A stretch of DNA of 64,000 nucleotides from Bacteroidales bacterium (lineage in GTDB: Bacteria; Bacteroidota; Bacteroidia; Bacteroidales; UBA932), in the NCBI GenBank assembly GCA_017430365.1, contig JAFRNC010000002.1, forward strand, positions 248,001 through 312,000, given 5' to 3'. Made by a program: the position numbers and the translations under genes. Below, in pieces: positions 42,938 through 50,760 of this stretch. How positions within the stretch are numbered: position 1 is the stretch's first letter; each line of letters opens with the position of its first letter. The notes beneath the pieces were generated by a model that did not search any database, had not been told where the DNA came from, and worked only from the letters and a program-made list of their open reading frames with translations.

Positions 42938-43912
42938 ATGATGGAGATTCCTAAAGAACTGCTCAGGCAGATCATATCCGATCTGGGGCTGGATGTCCCT
43001 TATTCCAAAGGCCAGAAAATAAAAGTCAGGAATTGCTGGCACTTCAGTACTGACGGCAATGCCGTTGACGTGATGTTCTACGACACGCAGGATTTCATCG
43101 ACGGGATGAACCGTATATACGTAACGTTGCCTGGTTACCGGGTGATTATCCTGGCATATTCCCTGATGGATACTCATGTCCATTTCATCCTGTATGGCGA
43201 ATTCGACGAATGCAACCGGTTCATGCACGATTATGTGCGACGGACATCCTGCCACATTGCCTTCAGGCACGGCGACAAGCACAAGATGGACGGAGTCCCG
43301 ATCAATTACCAGGCAATCGATACTGATTTCTATTTGAAAGTGGTCATATGCTACACCATTAAGAACGCTCCGGCAGGCGGGATTCCCTACAATGCCATCG
43401 ACTACCCCTGGTCCAGCGGCCCGCTCTATTTCAGACGGGCAGGAGACTGGAGTTCGCCGGTGTGGTTGAACGCAGCTCCCGACGGGATGCCGAAGAGTAA
43501 AGAGATGGGCGTACGCCAGCAAAAGAGAGTGCTGAAGTCGCATGCCAGACCGGAAAAAACTGTCCGGATGACAGGGCCCATCGTTTTCCCCGGTACCTAT
43601 GTCGCCTATGAAATCGTTGAAAAAATCTACAAGACATGCAAGAGTTTCAACTACTTCTTATGCATCTCCAAGGAAGAAGACGTAGATGCCCGGGGCGGAA
43701 CGATTTCCCATCTGAGCATCCCGATGCAGGAGATGCGTCAGCATAAAAAGGAAGTCTGCAAGGAAATGTTCGGAACGACGGATATAAAAAAACTGGACAC
43801 ACAACATCGCATCCGTTTGGCGCGTGTCCTCCGGACCCGGTTCAACAGTTCAAAGAAACAAATCATCCGCCTGTGCGGCCTGGTCTATGAAGAGGCCAAA
43901 GACATGATTTGA
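42938..43912 (+). CDS. Y1/HUH transposase of the REP-associated (RAYT) type
   Basis: The 324-residue protein has a Y1-transposase core at about residues 30-165. The HUH motif is in AYSLMDTHVHFILYGE (His80, His82), and the probable nucleophile Tyr139 is in ICYTIKNAPAGG, followed by DYPWSS, which is typical of RAYT rather than IS200 TnpA. The ~150-residue C-terminal extension ends in a helix-turn-helix-like stretch (SSKKQIIRLCGLVYEEAK). RAYT proteins bind and cut single-stranded REP palindromes. Here REP-like units with the same ends flank the gene on both sides. A second ATG (42941) is equally possible. Confidence 0.85.
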   Translation: MMEIPKELLRQIISDLGLDVPYSKGQKIKVRNCWHFSTDGNAVDVMFYDTQDFIDGMNRIYVTLPGYRVIILAYSLMDTHVHFILYGEFDECNRFMHDYVRRTSCHIAFRHGDKHKMDGVPINYQAIDTDFYLKVVICYTIKNAPAGGIPYNAIDYPWSSGPLYFRRAGDWSSPVWLNAAPDGMPKSKEMGVRQQKRVLKSHARPEKTVRMTGPIVFPGTYVAYEIVEKIYKTCKSFNYFLCISKEEDVDARGGTISHLSIPMQEMRQHKKEVCKEMFGTTDIKKLDTQHRIRLARVLRTRFNSSKKQIIRLCGLVYEEAKDMI

Positions 43913-43962
43913 CGGCTGACGGTTGATGGCGGCTGATGATGGCCGGCTCCTGCGCCGCCTCA

Positions 43963-44112
43963 ACCCGACATTCGGCAGGAACACACTTGGAGCCCCTAAA
44001 GTGCTGTTAAGCACATTGCCGTCCCAACCGAGCCCAAATCGGCGCAGCCGGAACGGCAATATGGTGCAGAATGGCCCTAGCAAAGGCATACCGTTCCGGC
44101 CGAATTTCGGGT
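43963..44112. repeat. REP-like pair (BIME-like) downstream of the Y1 transposase
   Basis: Unit 44047-44112 has the same ends and length (66 bp) as the upstream unit and the same orientation. An inverted, diverged unit at 43963-44029 begins ACCCGACATTCGGCAGGAAC, 18 of 20 bases matching the reverse complement of the other unit's end. Head-to-head pairs of REPs are the usual BIME arrangement. The 364-bp interval 43913-44276 holds only these and the promoter at 44240-44247. Confidence 0.8.
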
Positions 44113-44239
44113 GCAAATGTCATGGCAATGCAGCATAACATGTACCCTGCAAGATGGGAAAACCTCCCGAAGGCACTGCAAAAAACAATTTGTGGAAATC
44201 TTGGGGATATTTCCCTATTGCCGGAGGGCGAAAAATGCA

Positions 44240-44247
44240 TAACTTTG
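44240..44247 (+). promoter_or_regulatory. -7 box (TAACTTTG) of the phosphoribosyltransferase-permease operon
   Basis: Matches TAnnTTTG 30 bp before ATG 44277. It excludes the longer reading frame that begins at 44154. Confidence 0.6.
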
Positions 44248-44276
44248 TATCCCGGTTCAATCTAATCGGGATTTCA

Positions 44277-45362
44277 ATGATCACAACTTTAGATGGCACA
44301 AGCCTGCGGTCTGCAGGCCTGCCGGGCGGCACGAGCCTGTACGAACTGCATGTTCCGCAGTTGCGCAACCGGTACTATCTGGTCAGCGGCCCCGGCAGCC
44401 GCGCCATGGAAGCCTTTCCGGAAATCGTAGGATTTCCCTGCTATACCGCCCTTCTCGACGAAATAGTCGATTCCTTCCGCTTCCTCCTTTCCAACGGATT
44501 GGGAGAAGACATAGACATTTTCACCATCCTGCGCGGCGGGCTGAATTATCCGCTGGAAGAGGCGGCGTTCCGCTGCGGGATGCGGGTGCGCAACATGCAT
44601 TTCGTGTCATGCGAACGGGTTGCCGAAAATCATGTCATCAAGGGGCTCAGAATCAAATACGACAAGATCTACACCACTCGCAACCGCGTGCTGGCCGTCG
44701 GCGACATCCTGGCGACCGGCGACACTTTCCGCTACTGCTTCGAGCATCTCATGCGAAAGTTCCTGCAGGAAGGCGGAAGCATCCGCCGCATCATCTTTTT
44801 CACTATCGGCGGTACGCGGGCGTTCCGGCTCATGGAAGATCTTTCCGCGAAACTCAGGGCAATGTTCGCCGGTTTCGAAGGTATCGACTGCTTCTTTTTC
44901 GAGGGTGCATTCACTGTCTACGAAGACAATGGGGTGAGCGGCATCAATCACCCTGATATCGATTTCGGCTGGAAGGGCGGCGTCGTGACGCCGGAATTCC
45001 GCCGCTTCATCGTTCAGGACAATCCCGAAGCCCTGCTCGAGAAATGCATCATCTACGACGGCGGAGCACGCAGGTATCAGCTTCCCGTCCACTTCGACGA
45101 GGTGCTGGAGTATTGGGAAGGCATCCTGAAACGGGCAGACCGCATAGACGTACGGGCCTTGTTGGAAGAGAAGCTCGGATACGCAGGTCCGGTGGAATTC
45201 GAGGACTGGCTGGACATCACCCATCTCCGGGGGATCAAGGACCTGGAGCCTCTCTGGGCGGCCGAGCAGGCACTGCTCCAGAGTAATATCGACCTGAAAG
45301 ATCTGGCCGGCCGCCGCATCGAATCGATCAATAATCTGAAACAGCAATATGAAAAGGAGTGA
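44277..45362 (+). CDS. Phosphoribosyltransferase-fold protein
   Basis: The 361-residue protein shows type-I phosphoribosyltransferase features: ILRGGLNYPLEEA (about 84-96, the pyrophosphate loop) and RVLAVGDILATGDT (about 137-150, the PRPP-binding signature). It is much longer than usual salvage enzymes (180-240 residues), with an extra C-terminal region of about 170 residues rich in acidic and aromatic residues. It overlaps the cytosine-permease-like gene by 14 bp, so it probably acts on the imported base. Which base, and whether it is a transferase or a regulator, are unknown. Confidence 0.75.
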   Translation: MITTLDGTSLRSAGLPGGTSLYELHVPQLRNRYYLVSGPGSRAMEAFPEIVGFPCYTALLDEIVDSFRFLLSNGLGEDIDIFTILRGGLNYPLEEAAFRCGMRVRNMHFVSCERVAENHVIKGLRIKYDKIYTTRNRVLAVGDILATGDTFRYCFEHLMRKFLQEGGSIRRIIFFTIGGTRAFRLMEDLSAKLRAMFAGFEGIDCFFFEGAFTVYEDNGVSGINHPDIDFGWKGGVVTPEFRRFIVQDNPEALLEKCIIYDGGARRYQLPVHFDEVLEYWEGILKRADRIDVRALLEEKLGYAGPVEFEDWLDITHLRGIKDLEPLWAAEQALLQSNIDLKDLAGRRIESINNLKQQYEKE

Positions 45363-46593
45363 CGTTGACTACACCGACCGCGCGGTGGACCGCGCCGGAC
45401 GGAAATCGAACCTGAGTATGTTCATGGTGATGCTTGGCTTCACCTTCTTCTCAGCCAGCATGTGGGTTGGACAGCAGCTTGCCGCCGGTCTTGACTGGTG
45501 GGGCTTTGTCTGGGCCCTGCTCCTCGGCGGCCTTATCCTGGCGGCCTACACCGGATCCCTCGGCTTCATCGGAGCCGAGAGCGGACTTTCGCTCGACATG
45601 CTCGCCCGCCGCAGCTTTGGAACCAAAGGCAGTTACCTGCCCAGCGCGATGATCAGCTTCACGCAGATCGGCTGGTTCGGCGTCGGCCTCGCGATGTTCG
45701 CCATCCCCGTGGCAAAGGAACTGATGGGTCTCGACGTAACGCCGGACCATATGCCCTGGCAGGGCTACCTGCTTGTCGCCATAGCCGGCGTGCTGATGAC
45801 CGCCAGCGCATACTACGGAATCAAGAGCCTTACCATCATCAGCTACATCGCCGTCCCCGCCGTGGCAATCCTCGGTACGGTGGCCATGATCCTGGCCGTG
45901 AAGCGTGGTGACATGGGCCTCGTGGAGCAGTTCGCACAAGGAAGCAAGGACCTGGGCATCATTGCCGGCGCCGGTCTGGTGGTAGGCAGTTTCGTCTCCG
46001 GAGGTACGGCGACACCAAACTTCACACGTTTCGCCAAGAGCGCACGCGTCGGCCTTTGGACGACGGTCATCGCATTCTTCATCGGCAACTCGCTGATGTT
46101 CCTCTTCGGTGCGGTATCCAGCATCTACGTCGGGGGTAACGACATTTTCGAGGTGATGCTCAACCTCAACCTGTTCTATCTCGCCGTGCTGGTGCTCGGA
46201 CTCAACATCTGGACCACTAATGACAACGCGCTCTACTCGGGCGGCCTCGGCCTGTCCAATATTTTCGGATTCTCGAAAAAGACGATGGTCATCATATCGG
46301 GCATCATCGGCACCGTGGCGGCCGTGTGGCTATACTGGAATTTCTGCGACTGGCTCAATGTGCTGAACTGCACTCTTCCGCCAGTGGGCATCATCCTCAT
46401 TCTCCACTACTTCATGAACCGTAAGGCATACGCCGACGACACCGTTCCGGAAAAGAAGGTCAACTGGTGGGCCGTTGCCGGCGTGGTGATCGGCGCTGTC
46501 GTGGCCAACCTCGTGAAGTGGGGCTTCCCCGCCATCAACGGCATGGCCGTCGCCGCCGTCTGCTTCCTGATCGGACAGAAAGTCAGTAAATAG
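45349..46593 (+). CDS. NCS1-family cytosine/purine permease (CodB-like)
   Basis: The 414-residue protein has about twelve hydrophobic segments. NCS1 hallmarks include MFMVMLGFTFFSASMWVGQQ, GFIGAESGLSLDMLARRSFG and FTQIGWFGVGLAMF. NIWTTNDNALYSGGLGLSNI is typical of cytosine permeases. These import nucleobases with protons or sodium. Translation is probably coupled to the preceding phosphoribosyltransferase (14-bp overlap), forming an uptake-and-conversion pair. A long hairpin follows at 46613-46655. Confidence 0.88.
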   Translation: MKRSDVDYTDRAVDRAGRKSNLSMFMVMLGFTFFSASMWVGQQLAAGLDWWGFVWALLLGGLILAAYTGSLGFIGAESGLSLDMLARRSFGTKGSYLPSAMISFTQIGWFGVGLAMFAIPVAKELMGLDVTPDHMPWQGYLLVAIAGVLMTASAYYGIKSLTIISYIAVPAVAILGTVAMILAVKRGDMGLVEQFAQGSKDLGIIAGAGLVVGSFVSGGTATPNFTRFAKSARVGLWTTVIAFFIGNSLMFLFGAVSSIYVGGNDIFEVMLNLNLFYLAVLVLGLNIWTTNDNALYSGGLGLSNIFGFSKKTMVIISGIIGTVAAVWLYWNFCDWLNVLNCTLPPVGIILILHYFMNRKAYADDTVPEKKVNWWAVAGVVIGAVVANLVKWGFPAINGMAVAAVCFLIGQKVSK

Positions 46594-46612
46594 GACATAC
46601 TTCCCCAGCGAT

Positions 46613-46655
46613 AACAGAATCGGTTGCCTGAAAATTTCAGGCAACCGATTCTGTT
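46613..46655. terminator. Perfect 21-bp-stem palindrome after the permease gene
   Basis: AACAGAATCGGTTGCCTGAA pairs with its exact complement ending CGATTCTGTT. The predicted hairpin is very stable but lacks a T-tract. It probably terminates or stabilises the operon transcript. Confidence 0.6.
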
Positions 46656-46768
46656 AAACGGATATAAACGTTTAGACTATGGCTTGTCGATTCCATAGTA
46701 CTTATCTTGTTTCGCCAAAGAATCTCAACGGACACAAACCCGCCGAGAACACTATCACAAAATTGTGT

Positions 46769-46776
46769 TATATTTG
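46769..46776 (+). promoter_or_regulatory. -7 box (TATATTTG) of hicAB
   Basis: Same -7 sequence as the YefM/YoeB module, 14 bp before ATG 46791. Confidence 0.55.
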
Positions 46777-46790
46777 TAAGCGAAACCAGG

Positions 46791-46976
46791 ATGACTTGGA
46801 ATGAATTCAGGAGGATAGTCATCAATGAAGGATGGAGGTTGGAACGTCATGGCAGCAGTCATGATATCTACAGAAAACCCGGGCGGAGCGATCCTTTATT
46901 ATTGGAAAGGCATTGGAACGAAGAAATCAAGCCAAATCTCCAGAAAAGACTTCTGAAACAGGTAGAAGACAAATAA
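46791..46976 (+). CDS. hicA: HicA-family mRNA interferase toxin
   Basis: The 61-residue double-stranded-RNA-binding-fold protein contains RRIVINEGWRLERHGSSHDI, with the catalytic His in GSSHDIYRKPG, and ERHWNEEIKPNLQKRLLKQ, the usual C-terminal helix. HicA cleaves mRNA and is neutralised by HicB. The start at 46791 is the first ATG after the promoter. HicB follows after 3 bp. Confidence 0.88.
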   Translation: MTWNEFRRIVINEGWRLERHGSSHDIYRKPGRSDPLLLERHWNEEIKPNLQKRLLKQVEDK

Positions 46977-46979
46977 GAC

Positions 46980-47378
46980 ATGAAAGCGCTTGTAATTATT
47001 GAGAAAGACCAGACGGGTTTCGCCGCCTTTACCGACAATCTTACTGCCGTTCTCCATGGGAGCGGAGCTTCTGTCCAGGAGGCCAAGGATGAATTGCTGG
47101 CCGGTTATCGGGAATTGCTCGACTATTATGCAGCAAAAGGAGAAAATGTCCCTGACGAACTTAAGGACTTGACGTTTGAATACAAGTACGATATTTCCGC
47201 GATGTTCAACGTATTCGATTTCCTGAATGCTTCCAAGTTCGCAGCCTGGATAGGTATTTCTCCCAGCCTTATGCGTCACTACAAAAGCGGAGATACCTAC
47301 ATTTCCCAAAAGCAGGCTAAGAAAATCGAATCCGGCCTGCACAGGATAGGCCAGGAATTCATATCCTTTACTCTCTGA
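46980..47378 (+). CDS. hicB: HicB-family antitoxin with C-terminal helix-turn-helix
   Basis: The 132-residue protein has an N-terminal partial RNase-H fold (ALVIIEKDQTGFAAFTDNLT, then a helix GASVQEAKDELLAGYRELLD). A C-terminal DNA-binding helix-turn-helix (SKFAAWIGISPSLMRHYKSG) follows. HicB binds HicA and the operon promoter. The order toxin-antitoxin is normal for hicAB. It converges on ispF with 1 bp between the two stops. Confidence 0.87.
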   Translation: MKALVIIEKDQTGFAAFTDNLTAVLHGSGASVQEAKDELLAGYRELLDYYAAKGENVPDELKDLTFEYKYDISAMFNVFDFLNASKFAAWIGISPSLMRHYKSGDTYISQKQAKKIESGLHRIGQEFISFTL

Positions 47379-47379
47379 A

Positions 47380-47874
47380 TTATACCCCCTGGGAATCCAT
47401 CCTGCGCAGCAGGCATGTAGCGTAGGCGGCGACGCCTTCTTCACGGCCGACGAATCCGAGACGCTCGGTTGTGGTGGCCTTGACAGAAACGGCATCTACC
47501 GGGATGCCCAGCGTTTCGGCCAGACGCTCGCGCATGAGGCCGATATAAGGCGCAATTTTGGGTTTCTGGGCCAGGAGGGTATTGTCTACATTGACTATCT
47601 CCCACCCTGCCCCGCGGATCAATGCTGCAACCCGGGCAAGCAGCAGGCGGCTGTCGATTCCGGCGAACTCGTCGGAGGTGTCGGGAAAATGATGGCCAAT
47701 ATCTCCCAGGGAGAGGGCGCCCAGAAGGGCGTCGCAAAGGGCATGTATCAGCACGTCCCCGTCCGAATGGGCCACGCATCCCTTCGAGTGGGGGATCTTC
47801 ACCCCGCCCAGCACCAGCGGAAGTCCTTCCGCCAGCTGGTGCACGTCATATCCGTTACCTACTCTGAAATCCAT
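47380..47874 (-). CDS. ispF: 2-C-methyl-D-erythritol 2,4-cyclodiphosphate synthase
   Basis: The start is ATG 47874 (MDFRVGNGYDVHQLAEGLPL), which follows a GGAGGAAA ribosome-binding site; the product is 164 residues. Zinc ligands are in GYDVHQ and the HALCDALLGAL helix. The substrate loop AHSDGDVLIHALCDALLGA and the C-terminal KATTTERLGFVGREEGVAA are diagnostic. IspF forms the cyclic diphosphate in the MEP isoprenoid pathway. It is divergent from a small membrane protein gene with separate -7 boxes. Confidence 0.96.
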   Translation of the reverse strand: MDFRVGNGYDVHQLAEGLPLVLGGVKIPHSKGCVAHSDGDVLIHALCDALLGALSLGDIGHHFPDTSDEFAGIDSRLLLARVAALIRGAGWEIVNVDNTLLAQKPKIAPYIGLMRERLAETLGIPVDAVSVKATTTERLGFVGREEGVAAYATCLLRRMDSQGV

Positions 47875-47896
47875 AAGGTTTCCTCCGTTTATACGG

Positions 47897-47904
47897 CAAA
47901 GATA
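47897..47904 (-). promoter_or_regulatory. -7 box (TATCTTTG) of ispF
   Basis: A minus-strand exact match 22 bp upstream of the ispF start. It rules out the in-frame upstream start at 47934. Confidence 0.65.
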
Positions 47905-47913
47905 AAAAATGAT

Positions 47914-47921
47914 TAACTTTG
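47914..47921 (+). promoter_or_regulatory. -7 box (TAACTTTG) of the mutL operon
   Basis: Lies back to back with the ispF promoter, 34 bp before ATG 47956. Confidence 0.6.
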
Positions 47922-47955
47922 CCACAATAAGCAAACGTTTAAAAACGGATCAGCC

Positions 47956-48327
47956 ATGGCATTCGGATTCAAATTCTGGCACATCCCGGAGCACCGGGTC
48001 TTCCACTACGAACCGCGCTACTACGACGAGAAGAAGGAGCGCCTGGAGGAGATTTACAAGAAATATGGCAAGACCATGCCCGGCAAGGAGATCGAGGATA
48101 TGGCACGCAAGGAGGGCCTTGTCGGGGAGGACGGACGCCGCTACATTCCGGGAATGCACATCCGCGGCTCTTTCCGGAAAACCTATGAGGAGAAACGTCT
48201 CTCGAGTGAGAAAGACAATTCCGTGATGGGAATCGTCAAGAAACTGATACTGGTGCTCACCGCAGTCGCCCTCGCAGCGGCTGCATATCTCCTTTCAAAG
48301 GGATTCATACTGTTGCTGATGAAATAA
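47956..48327 (+). CDS. Small conserved-looking protein with a C-terminal membrane segment
   Basis: The 123-residue protein has a basic, aromatic N-terminal region (FGFKFWHIPEHRVFHYEPRY, then YYDEKKERLEEIYKKYGKTM). A linker containing GEDGRRYIPGMHIRGSFRK and one C-terminal hydrophobic helix (about 97-122: LILVLTAVALAAAAYLLSKG) follow. A tail-anchored topology with the bulk in the cytoplasm is likely. It is 10 bp upstream of mutL and starts its operon. I do not recognise a family with known function. Confidence 0.8.
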   Translation: MAFGFKFWHIPEHRVFHYEPRYYDEKKERLEEIYKKYGKTMPGKEIEDMARKEGLVGEDGRRYIPGMHIRGSFRKTYEEKRLSSEKDNSVMGIVKKLILVLTAVALAAAAYLLSKGFILLLMK

Positions 48328-48337
48328 TACCCGGGAA

Positions 48338-50110
48338 ATGCTAAAGGTCCTGCCGCAGAACATATCGAACCTCATTGCCGCCGGTGAAGTTGTGTCACGC
48401 CCGGCATCAGTGGTCAAGGAGCTGATGGAGAACGCTGTCGACGCCGGGGCCCGGAGCATTCTGGTGACAGTTCTCGATGCGGGCAAGACGCTGATACAGG
48501 TCATAGACGACGGATGCGGCATGTCGCCAGAAGACGCGGTGCTTTGCTTCGAGCGTCACGCCACGAGCAAGATAGCCTCCGCCGAAGACCTGGAGCGCAT
48601 AGTGACCTACGGATTCAGGGGCGAGGCTCTCCCTTCCATCGCAGCGGTGGCGGAAGTGACGCTCAGGACGCGCCGCGAATGCGACGAAGTCGGCACCCAG
48701 GTAGAGATTTCCGAGTCAAAGCCCCCCCGCACGACGCCTGTCTCGGCACCTTCAGGAAGCAATTTCGCCATACGCAATCTGTTTTTCAACGTCCCCGCCC
48801 GCAGGAAATTCCTTAAGTCCGACAATACCGAGCTCCGGGCAATTATCCAGGAGTTCCTGCGAATAGCGCTGATACGCCCCGACTTATCGTTCAAGCTGAC
48901 ATCGAACGGCAGGGAGATACACAACCTCCGTCCGGCCACTACGGTCAAGAAACGCATTCTCGATATCTACGGGATGAATTTCGCCAAGGAGCTGGTGGAA
49001 CTCAAAGTAGATACTTCGCTCGTACGGATCAGCGGCTATATCGGCAACCCCGAAGACGCCAGGAAGAGCAGCGGAAACCAGTTCTTTTTCGTCAACGGAC
49101 GATTTTTCCGTTCCCCGTTCTTCCACAAGGCCGTCTGCAAGCCTTACGAGAAACTGATCCCGGACGACTGCGTACCGGCATATTTCCTTTATATGGAAAC
49201 CGATCCCGGGAGGGTCGACGTCAACATACACCCGGCCAAAACAGAGGTGAAGTTCGAAGACGAAGGACTGATATTCGAAATCATCTCAGCGGCAGTAAGG
49301 GAGTCGCTCGGCAAGAACGATTTCACCCCAAGCATAGATTTCGACACCAAGGGCGCACCGGACATTCCCGTTTTCAATTCCGGCAGTTCAGGCTCGGGAC
49401 GGGGGGATTCATGGCAGCGTCCTCCGGCCATCGACTACAGTCCGCTGTTCAATCCCTTCGACGAAGTCCCCGGCCAGATTCCGGGAAAAGAGCCCGCAGT
49501 TACTCCGACGCGAAGCTACGGAAAGCTCTTCGAGGAAGAATCGGTAGCCGCTGTGAACAGCCTGATCGTCCTGCAACGTCGCTACATCGTCACTCCGGTC
49601 AAGTCCGGCATGATGGTGATCGACATACGCCGTGCCCGCCAGCGCATCTTCTACGAACGCTATCTCGAGAAGATCGCAGAGCATCAGCCCGTCCGCCAGC
49701 AGAGCCTCTTCCCCGTCACGGTCAGGCTCAGTGCGGAAGACTATCTCACATTGCTGGAGCAGCCCGACCTCACTTCACGTCTCGGTTTCGACATTCAGGA
49801 TTTCGGGGCGAACACGGTCGTGGTCGGCGCCCTTCCGGAAGGCTATCCCGAAGACGAAGAGCAGGTCAAGAATTGCATAGACGCCCTGGTGGCGGCTCTG
49901 AGGGACGACACCTCGCTCGAAGACCAGAACCACCTGCTGGCTGCCAGAATGGCGGAATCGGCCGCCGCCAGCGGCCTGAAAAGCCTCAACGCCACCGAGG
50001 CACAATTATTGGTCGATCACCTTTTCGCCTGCCGCGAGCCAAAACTGACGCCCGACGGACACAGGTGCATGACCATGATAACATTGGAAGAATTGGAGAA
50101 AAAAATATGA
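48338..50110 (+). CDS. mutL: DNA mismatch repair protein MutL
   Basis: The 590-residue protein has the N-terminal GHKL ATPase domain (VVKELMENAVDAGARSI, IDDGCGM, HATSKIAS, YGFRGEALPSIAAVA) and the transducer domain ending near 330 (VDVNIHPAKTEVKFED). A variable linker and the C-terminal dimerisation domain (LIVLQRRYIVTPVKSGMMVI onward) follow. No DQHA-type endonuclease motif is evident in the last domain (VIDIRRARQRIFYE occupies its place). Its stop overlaps the rhomboid gene start (ATGA). Confidence 0.95.
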   Translation: MLKVLPQNISNLIAAGEVVSRPASVVKELMENAVDAGARSILVTVLDAGKTLIQVIDDGCGMSPEDAVLCFERHATSKIASAEDLERIVTYGFRGEALPSIAAVAEVTLRTRRECDEVGTQVEISESKPPRTTPVSAPSGSNFAIRNLFFNVPARRKFLKSDNTELRAIIQEFLRIALIRPDLSFKLTSNGREIHNLRPATTVKKRILDIYGMNFAKELVELKVDTSLVRISGYIGNPEDARKSSGNQFFFVNGRFFRSPFFHKAVCKPYEKLIPDDCVPAYFLYMETDPGRVDVNIHPAKTEVKFEDEGLIFEIISAAVRESLGKNDFTPSIDFDTKGAPDIPVFNSGSSGSGRGDSWQRPPAIDYSPLFNPFDEVPGQIPGKEPAVTPTRSYGKLFEEESVAAVNSLIVLQRRYIVTPVKSGMMVIDIRRARQRIFYERYLEKIAEHQPVRQQSLFPVTVRLSAEDYLTLLEQPDLTSRLGFDIQDFGANTVVVGALPEGYPEDEEQVKNCIDALVAALRDDTSLEDQNHLLAARMAESAAASGLKSLNATEAQLLVDHLFACREPKLTPDGHRCMTMITLEELEKKI

Positions 50111-50760
50111 GGAATCTGCCCCCGGCCATAAAGAACCTGCTGATCATCAATATAATCGTATTCCTGGGAACTGAGCTTATAGGCGAACCGATGTACGAAT
50201 GGTTCGCTCTCTTCCCCCTCGGATCACAATTTTTCCACTGGTGGCAGCCCGTCACCCACATGTTCATGCACGGCAACTTCGCCCACATCTTCTTCAACAT
50301 GTGGTCGCTCATCGTTTTCGGCCCGGTACTGGAGCGGATGTGGGGCAGCAAGAAATTCCTGCTGTTCTATTTCGTATGCGGTCTGGGCGCCGCGGTCTGC
50401 CACGAGGCCGTACTTTACTGGCAGTACCACAGCCTTATCGCATCCGCCACGCCCGGAGCAGCTTCCAGGGCGCTCCAACTGCTCGTCACCCCCACGGTCG
50501 GCGCTTCGGGAGCCATATACGGACTGCTGCTCGGCTTCGGAATGCTCTATCCGAACTACACCCTGACCCTGCTGTTCCCTCCTGTCTCGCTCAAGGCGAA
50601 ATGGTTCGTGCTTATCTTCGCCGCGATAGAACTTGTGACCGGAATCGTGGGCACCGCTGACGGAATCGCCCACTTCGCCCACCTTGGAGGAATGCTGTTC
50701 GGCCTGATCCTGATCCTTTTCTGGAAGAAGAAGGGACAAATGTACACTGAATGGGAGTAA
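50107..50760 (+). CDS. Rhomboid-family intramembrane serine protease
   Basis: ATG 50107 lies within the mutL stop and gives 217 residues; the long upstream extension of the frame belongs to mutL in another frame. Six membrane segments are visible. MFMHGNFAHIFFNMWSLIVF, the catalytic serine in VGASGAIYGLLLGFG and the histidine in IAHFAHLGGMLFGLILILF form the rhomboid Ser-His dyad. Rhomboids cut single-pass membrane proteins within the bilayer. It is co-transcribed with mutL and overlaps the next gene by 10 bp. Confidence 0.93.
   Translation: MRNLPPAIKNLLIINIIVFLGTELIGEPMYEWFALFPLGSQFFHWWQPVTHMFMHGNFAHIFFNMWSLIVFGPVLERMWGSKKFLLFYFVCGLGAAVCHEAVLYWQYHSLIASATPGAASRALQLLVTPTVGASGAIYGLLLGFGMLYPNYTLTLLFPPVSLKAKWFVLIFAAIELVTGIVGTADGIAHFAHLGGMLFGLILILFWKKKGQMYTEWE

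Noticed and set aside
49411..50106. N-terminal extension of the rhomboid protease
   Set aside because: The frame is open upstream only because it overlaps mutL in another frame. The residues are Arg/Pro-rich shadow sequence, and ATG 50107 overlaps the mutL stop in the usual coupled way.
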